From Canna indica (Eukaryota; Streptophyta; Magnoliopsida; Zingiberales; Cannaceae), in assembly GCA_034359265.1 (NCBI GenBank), contig CP136891.1, forward strand, positions 7,330,501 to 7,394,500: DNA of 64,000 nt, in the 5' to 3' direction. A model generated the notes under the pieces. It saw only the letters and a program-made list of their open reading frames with translations, had not been told where the DNA came from and made no database searches. Shown here piece after piece: positions 59,101 through 64,000 of the stretch; within the stretch, counting starts at the first letter, position 1, and every line of letters begins with the position of its first letter. A program made the translations under genes and the position numbers.

Positions 59101-60512
59101 ACTTTCATACTTAATCTCTTCCTATCCTCTTCTATAATGGTTTTCCATTCCAATCCTTGGAGTAGATCAAGGTTCGGCTCCTTCATGCCATTCCTTTCCC
59201 ACAACTTTCATAGAAATCTGCAAAAGCCTCCACCATTTCTCTGTCATCAGTAAGGATTTTGTTCTCCATCACCAATTCAGATATCCTACTGCTTCTTTTT
59301 AGTTTCACTAAGTTGTGAAAATACTTAGTATTTTTATCCCCTCCTTCTATCCATTTACTTCGAGATTTGGACCACCATTTTAATTGTATCTGTCTGCTTA
59401 AAGCTACCACCTTCCTATTGAGCATTCTCATATATCCCATCTCTTCTTCATTAAGTCTTCCCTCAGCATCCTTCCCTCCTAAAGATCTCAGTTTCATCAT
59501 TGCTTCCCTCCAATTTGCTTCCAATTTACCAATCACGTTTTTGTTGCACTCTTCAAGCTGCTCCTTTAGATTATGAAGTCCCTCTACTAAACTTCCTTCC
59601 TCAGAGCTCCTATTTATCCAGAAACTCCTTACCACATTATCCATCTCAGGATATTCCAGCCAAAAATGCTCAAAGGTAAATCTCTTCTTTTTTGCACTAT
59701 TCAATCTGTCAGTAAAGCATGGAATAATAAGTGGCCTATGATCTGATCCTATCATACCCATATGCTCCACATTTATTCTGAAATTGCACTCCAAACACTT
59801 AATATTGTAAAGGGTCCTGTCCAGTCTAGCTACAATTTTTCTCTCATTTTTCCTATTGTTAGTCCATGTGAACTGTGGGCCAACATATCCTGCATCTTGT
59901 AGGCCAGTACATTTCATGAATTCCAAAAAATCTTGCACAGATTTCTTCAACTGAAAAGTTCTTCCTCCTCTTTTTTCTCCAGCATTACATATACAATTCA
60001 TATCCCCCTACTATCCAAGGGATATCAGGAATCTCTAGTTGACTCAATCTTTTCCACAGGGCTCTCCTTCTCTCATCTGTGCTAGCATATATTTCTGAAA
60101 CCAAGCAGTGTTTACCTTTCTTCATATTAACCAAGGCATTAATTGATTGGTCATCTTTATGAACAATGATCAAATTAACATTCTCCTTTTTCCAAAACAT
60201 CATCATACCTCCTCCTCTTCCCATACTATTCACAAACTCTCCATCCCAGTTCCTTCTCATTTTTCTCAGAAATAACTTGTTTTCATCCTCCAACATATGA
60301 GTTCCAGCCAAAAAAATTATATCAATTTTGTGAATTTTCACTAAAGACCACAAGTATTCTTTAGCTTCTCTTTTATCAGCCCCCCAAATATTCCAAGCTA
60401 GCATCTTCATGAAACAAAACTTATTACAATTCACATTCCTTCTCCTAACACATGGGGTCCCCATCATCTCCATTAGCACTAGTTTCATTTGTAAATCTTC
60501 TTTTCTTAACAT
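56135..60512 (-). pseudogene. LINE ORF2 (endonuclease, RT, zf-RVT, RNase H), broken
   Basis: The endonuclease starts at about 60410 with MKMLAWNIWGADK. The catalytic Glu motif usually seen as ETH reads AGTH here. Later landmarks are RLDRTLYN and SDHRPL. Reverse transcriptase (57660-59204) has FRLIAVCNVIYKI, QVAFVPKRYIQEN, LDLEKAYDRTKW, IRQGDPLSPYLF and an intact FADD. zf-RVT has CYVCSKEKDQINHIFFEC. RNase H (56400-56800) has YCDASWK, AEAIAMW, RSDCELL and KREKNNEAHNLSRL. Frameshifts near 59995, 59195, 57700 and 56890 and a TAG at 57211-57213 disrupt it. Confidence 0.88.
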
Positions 60513-60571
60513 TTAAATTCCTATAGCCTATAGGAACATTAATCAAATTACTTCTGCTTTTGCTACCCCTT

Positions 60572-62181
60572 TTATATTTTTTGGCTGGTCATGTCCATAC
60601 TTCTTGACAATTCAGGATCATGATCTACCTCCAGAAAATCTTCTCTGGCAAATTCGTTATTCAATATTTTTGTAAAGGATGATGAAATTTTCTCAGATAG
60701 CTCCTCAAGAGCTTTGTTGCTCTTATTTTGTTCTTCCTCCTTCCTTATTTTTGCAGCATTTGGTTCTCCTCTTTCTATAGTTTCAAACACCATTTTCTCC
60801 TTCCCTTTGTACTTAGATATTATTTCTATTTCCATCTCCTCTTTATCAACCTGTTTTCCTTTGTAGTTCTCAGTCCTACTATTGCCTCCTGCCAACTTTT
60901 TTAACTCATTATTAGCAACCTCACCCCCACTATTAGGAATTTGCTTTTTGCTGTCATGTGTCTTTCCTCTTGTTTCCATCCCTTTCTCAGCTTTCCCAGA
61001 GTTTCCGTCCATATCCCTGCTATTTGAGTCATTTCCTCCTGCATTCTCACCTTTGTTCTCCTCATACGTTGGATTATCCAGAATTTTAAAAGCATTGCTT
61101 CTAGGAACATCAGTTCTCATAGAACCCCTTCCAAATCTTCTTCCTCTTTTCTGCACCTGTATCCACGGCCCCATTAAAGCTTCATCTGCCTTGTCCACAG
61201 CTCTATCTTTCTCCGAAGTATCCATATCCTCTGATACACCATTATCCTTCTTCTCTTTCATTGCAAGACATGACTCCTCTCTGTGGCCAATCCTCCCACA
61301 TGCATAGCAGATTACTGGTACATTCTCATATGCAATGGACTGAAAGAACTTTCCCCTTTTTGTTTCTATCCAAATGCCTTGTTCCAGAGGTTTTTTAATA
61401 TCTACCATGACACAGATTCTGGCAAATTTTCGCCGAGTACCAGCCATTGTATAATCATCATACTTCATTGGTTGCCCTATGACCACAGCAATCTGTGGAA
61501 GTATGTTTTTATGTAAAAATTCAAACGGCAGCCCCGGTAACTGGACCCATATTGGAATCATACTGATATCCTCCAGCATCGGTTGAAATTTCTCTTTCCA
61601 GAGAATAAGGGATAACGCCTGTCCTCTGAAAAACCAGGGGCCTCCCGAAAGAACCCCCTCCAATAATCCTCCTTATTTGTGCAATTGAACGCAAAAAATC
61701 CAGCCGAGAGATCAATTATCTTACACTCAGATTTAATCTTCCATAATTTCGGTAAAAAATCGTTCACAATATTAAAAACAGGAGTTTTACCAAAAAATTT
61801 ACCGTAGATTAACCATTTGCAATCCCTTCTCGCCATCTCCAAATCCTCGTCCTCAATGAAGATCCTGCCCCTCGCTCCCTCTTGAATTTTAGCGAACTTC
61901 TCAGTCATCTTTCTTGAATGTCCCCAATCATCTTCTATCCTTGTTCTTCTGAATAGCCCTGCCCATGACATCGGACCTTCATTCCTCCTAGATCTCCACT
62001 TGTTACCGGCTATCTCAGCAGGATACTCCTTCTCCGATCCTTCAGGTCTTCCTCTTTGTGCGATTTCCTTTCCTGCTTCTCCCGCCTTGTCCAGCTTAAC
62101 TAGAGGCATCGGATCTGGTGGCTTCTTCGGCCTCGGGATGAGGACGGAGGAAGTCGCCACAGCTACAGGAAGAGTCGTCAT
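60572..62181 (-). pseudogene. LINE ORF1 (DUF4283, CCHC zinc knuckle), one frameshift
   Basis: The ATG at 62181 opens a Pro/Lys-rich leader, then GRIFIEDEDLEMARRDC, GKFFGKTP and a DLSAGFFAFNC segment. A missing G in a G-run near 61664 shifts the frame. The second frame (60572-61663) continues with SGGPWFFRGQAL, WVQLPGLPFEFLHKN, the zinc knuckle CYACGRIGHREESC, GPWIQVQKRGR and a charged Lys/Glu-rich tail. Apart from the single shift it is complete, about 500 codons, as expected for a plant L1 RNA-binding ORF1 protein. Confidence 0.85.
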
Positions 62182-62187
62182 TTTTCC

Positions 62188-62463
62188 AAACCTAAACTAT
62201 TAATTTAATATACCATGTATTCCATATAGATTTCTGATTACGTGTGTGTTATGTACACAGTAACACAGGCCTTCTTCATTATATATAATATGAATATTTT
62301 ATTTGTAATACCATAATTCATGTTCAAATCATGATTTAATATAATCTGAAAAATGAAAAAAGATAAATATATTTGATGTTAAAGACAAACTTTTGAATTT
62401 CGAAAATAACACGAGAGATGAATCGCGATTGCTTATATATAACACTTGGAGGTCCAGACAGTG
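62188..62463. other. Intergenic sequence between LINE and G-box cluster
   Basis: AT-rich and without a gene; the distal promoter of the gene at 62759 would lie here. Confidence 0.4.
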
Positions 62464-62575
62464 CATGCATGCAACTCGGAATTCGCACGTGTGTCTCTGT
62501 AACTGGGGCCCAATCCCACGTGCTACCTACCTTCCATGCACCCTAAACAGCCACGCGTCCATTCTCCAACACGTG
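62464..62575 (+). promoter_or_regulatory. Cluster of G-boxes and RY-like motifs
   Basis: Three perfect CACGTG palindromes (62486, 62517, 62570) lie within 90 bp, with CATGCA words at 62464, 62468 and 62535 and an ACGCGT at 62553. CACGTG is the core bound by plant bZIP and bHLH factors, and CATGCA is the RY core bound by B3 factors. Their position 180-295 bp before the ATG at 62759 suggests abscisic-acid, light or seed-related control of that gene. The function is inferred. Confidence 0.6.
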
Positions 62576-62758
62576 TGGCCCAGCTAACGCAGCCACCAGT
62601 GCCATTAATATACGTATCTCCTAAATTACTAAATTAGTCCTACCCGATGACGCCAGAGTAGAATTATTCTATGCTTTAGAGATATTAATTCCTGCATATT
62701 CTTCCCAGTTTTTTCCGCCTTCAGGGCTTCGACCCACCAAAAACACCTGCTGACCTGC

Positions 62759-64000
62759 ATGCAGACCTACGACAATGCCATCGAGATCAAGGTGGTCTAC
62801 GTGAGGATCATATCCTCCGCCACGATGCCGAGCACCATGGCCGTGGCGTTCCCCTCCTGCGAAGGTGCCGAAGACTCGTTGACCGTGAACGGCAAGGCAG
62901 CCGTCACGCCGCTGGTGCTACTGCTCAGGAGGAACAGTGCCAACACAGCTTCTGGCGAATCTGTGTACCTGAGCACTGACAGCGTCAGGTTCTCCGGCGG
63001 TTGCCTCGGGTTCGAGCTGAGGGTGTGGGATGAATGCAGCACCATCGTGGTGGGGATGGTGCAGAGGAAGGGGGGTGGGGTGTGGGTGATGCGGTGCAAA
63101 TTTAAAGACCGCGGCGGCTCCGGCGAGGAGAGTGGGGTGGAAGGGGGAAATGGAATGGTGGATGTTTACTTCGTTGGTAGGAGCATGGGGAGGGCAATGG
63201 TGTTGAGTAGGGTGGTGCAGATGAGAAAAATGTGTGGTCGAGTGGCCATCGAAGATTGTAAGGTGAGTTTGCTCAATTTTCCATTATGACTTTTGTTTTA
63301 TATTAGCAATATTCGAACTCTTGTTTTCAATATTCTGTTAATATATTAGGGCAAATTCGAACTTAATTCAAATCTTCTATTTTATAGTATCATCCATTCT
63401 AAATTTAATTGAGTTATCAACTTAATGGAACAGGTTTAGGCTATTCAAAATTTCACTATTCGATCATATTTTTAACATTTTTCTTCAGCTATATGTTTTC
63501 AGTCATCACTTGCTTTAGAGTTTTCAAGTATTTACTGACTAGTTTCAACAGCAACACACAATGAAATGTATATAAGTAGACAAGTAGTCCATTTTATATC
63601 ATCTTTGTTAGTAGATGTTTTCACAAAGTAACTGTATTGTTTTAATGGACAAGTCCTTCACATTTTGTTAGTTTGTCTGTTTCTAGATCAATGCTTAGGA
63701 TTGATTTTACAAATAATCCAAAAAAACCATTTCCATTGATTAAATGCTTTGGTTTATGTTTGCTTTTGTCTTCTTCTTTCTTCTATGTACTTCTGGATGT
63801 TTTCTGAATCACTGCAACCAGCTGTTTTCCTCTAACATTAGTTAATTTCAAGCAACATAATGGTAGCTGTTGTCAGTTTACGCTATTTTTATTTCCTGGT
63901 GCAGGAATTAGTAAAAGGAATATTCATGAGGGAACAAAGCTGTGAGGGGCTGATGAAGAGTTACTACATAAAGGATGGTGAAGGCAAGAGGTCTGTGGAG
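62759..64000 (+). CDS. At1g01500-like protein of unknown function, 5' part
   Basis: Exon 1 (62759-63262, 168 codons, GC-rich) is followed by donor AAG|GTGAGT, a 642-bp intron and acceptor GTGCAG|GA at 63905, which keeps phase 0. Exon 2 stays open to the window edge (ELVKGIFMREQSCEGLMKSY). Landmarks KVVYVRI, a LTVNG segment, LLLRRNS, VYLSTDSVRFSG and FELRVWDE follow the order of the plant At1g01500 family, sometimes labelled erythronate-4-phosphate dehydrogenase family without proof of activity. The frame is open upstream of the ATG, and family members often have about 20 more residues there. The start is therefore likely but not certain. No signal peptide or membrane segment is visible. Confidence 0.68.

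Larger units (their letters stand above)
56091..62187 (-). mobile_element. Nearly full-length L1-type LINE with RNase H, decayed
   Basis: On the minus strand it runs from ORF1 at 62181 through ORF2 to RNase H at about 56400 and a poly-A tail, seen as a T-run at 56090-56106. Eleven-bp repeats AAATCTAAACT (56080) and AAACCTAAACT (62188), one mismatch, are a possible target duplication. If so, only about six bases precede the ORF1 start and the 5' UTR is missing. Its domains differ clearly from the LINE at 17.5-23.6 kb, so it is a separate lineage. Confidence 0.9.

Noticed and set aside
62797..63099. 100-codon minus-strand frame
   Set aside because: Shadow of the At1g01500-like exon 1, which has matching family motifs and splice sites on the plus strand.

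Overview
This is a nuclear window from a flowering plant. It has GT-AG introns, plant-type L1 LINEs whose ORF2 ends in an RNase H domain, CACTA, MULE, hAT and Tourist elements, large solo LTRs, and an AT-rich background. A GC-rich first exon at the right edge hints at a monocot, but that is a weak inference. I recognise no rRNA, functional tRNA or CRISPR array. Most long open frames are decayed transposon genes or low-complexity artefacts.

The likely host content is a cluster of six copies of a two-exon gene for a very small secreted peptide: a signal peptide followed by a mature domain with eight cysteines. I do not recognise the family. Three copies lie on the plus strand (1709-2023, 7775-8089, and a ruined copy at 12858-15360). 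Three lie on the minus strand (33892-34184, 41644-41935, 50458-50750). All share the same phase-1 intron and a 61-nt first exon.

Left arm, 1-16 kb: two nearly identical tandem blocks (1-6063 and 6064-12563) each hold one intact peptide gene, a fragment of an LTR element, a miniature CACTA and a truncated LINE. A third, reduced block (12684-15992) holds the copy broken by a 2.28-kb MULE with a 9-bp target duplication. Middle, 16-33.6 kb: a hAT MITE, an NSF-like exon fragment, a 6-kb LINE, a CACTA end, a 2.75-kb solo LTR and other debris. Right arm, 33.6-51 kb: a tandem duplication of about 7.75 and 8.8 kb carries the minus-strand genes with a shared series of insertions. It looks like the product of unequal crossing over, with the middle gene a coding/promoter chimera. 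From 51.4 kb on there is a SINE, an LTR element with a gag-like frame, unassigned DNA, a decayed minus-strand LINE (56.1-62.2 kb), and finally the 5' part of an At1g01500-like gene behind a cluster of G-boxes.

The best candidate for an undescribed system is the cysteine-rich peptide cluster. It appears to have grown by segmental duplication, with transposons supplying the spacer DNA and one knockout, and it shows copy-specific splice-site and promoter changes.
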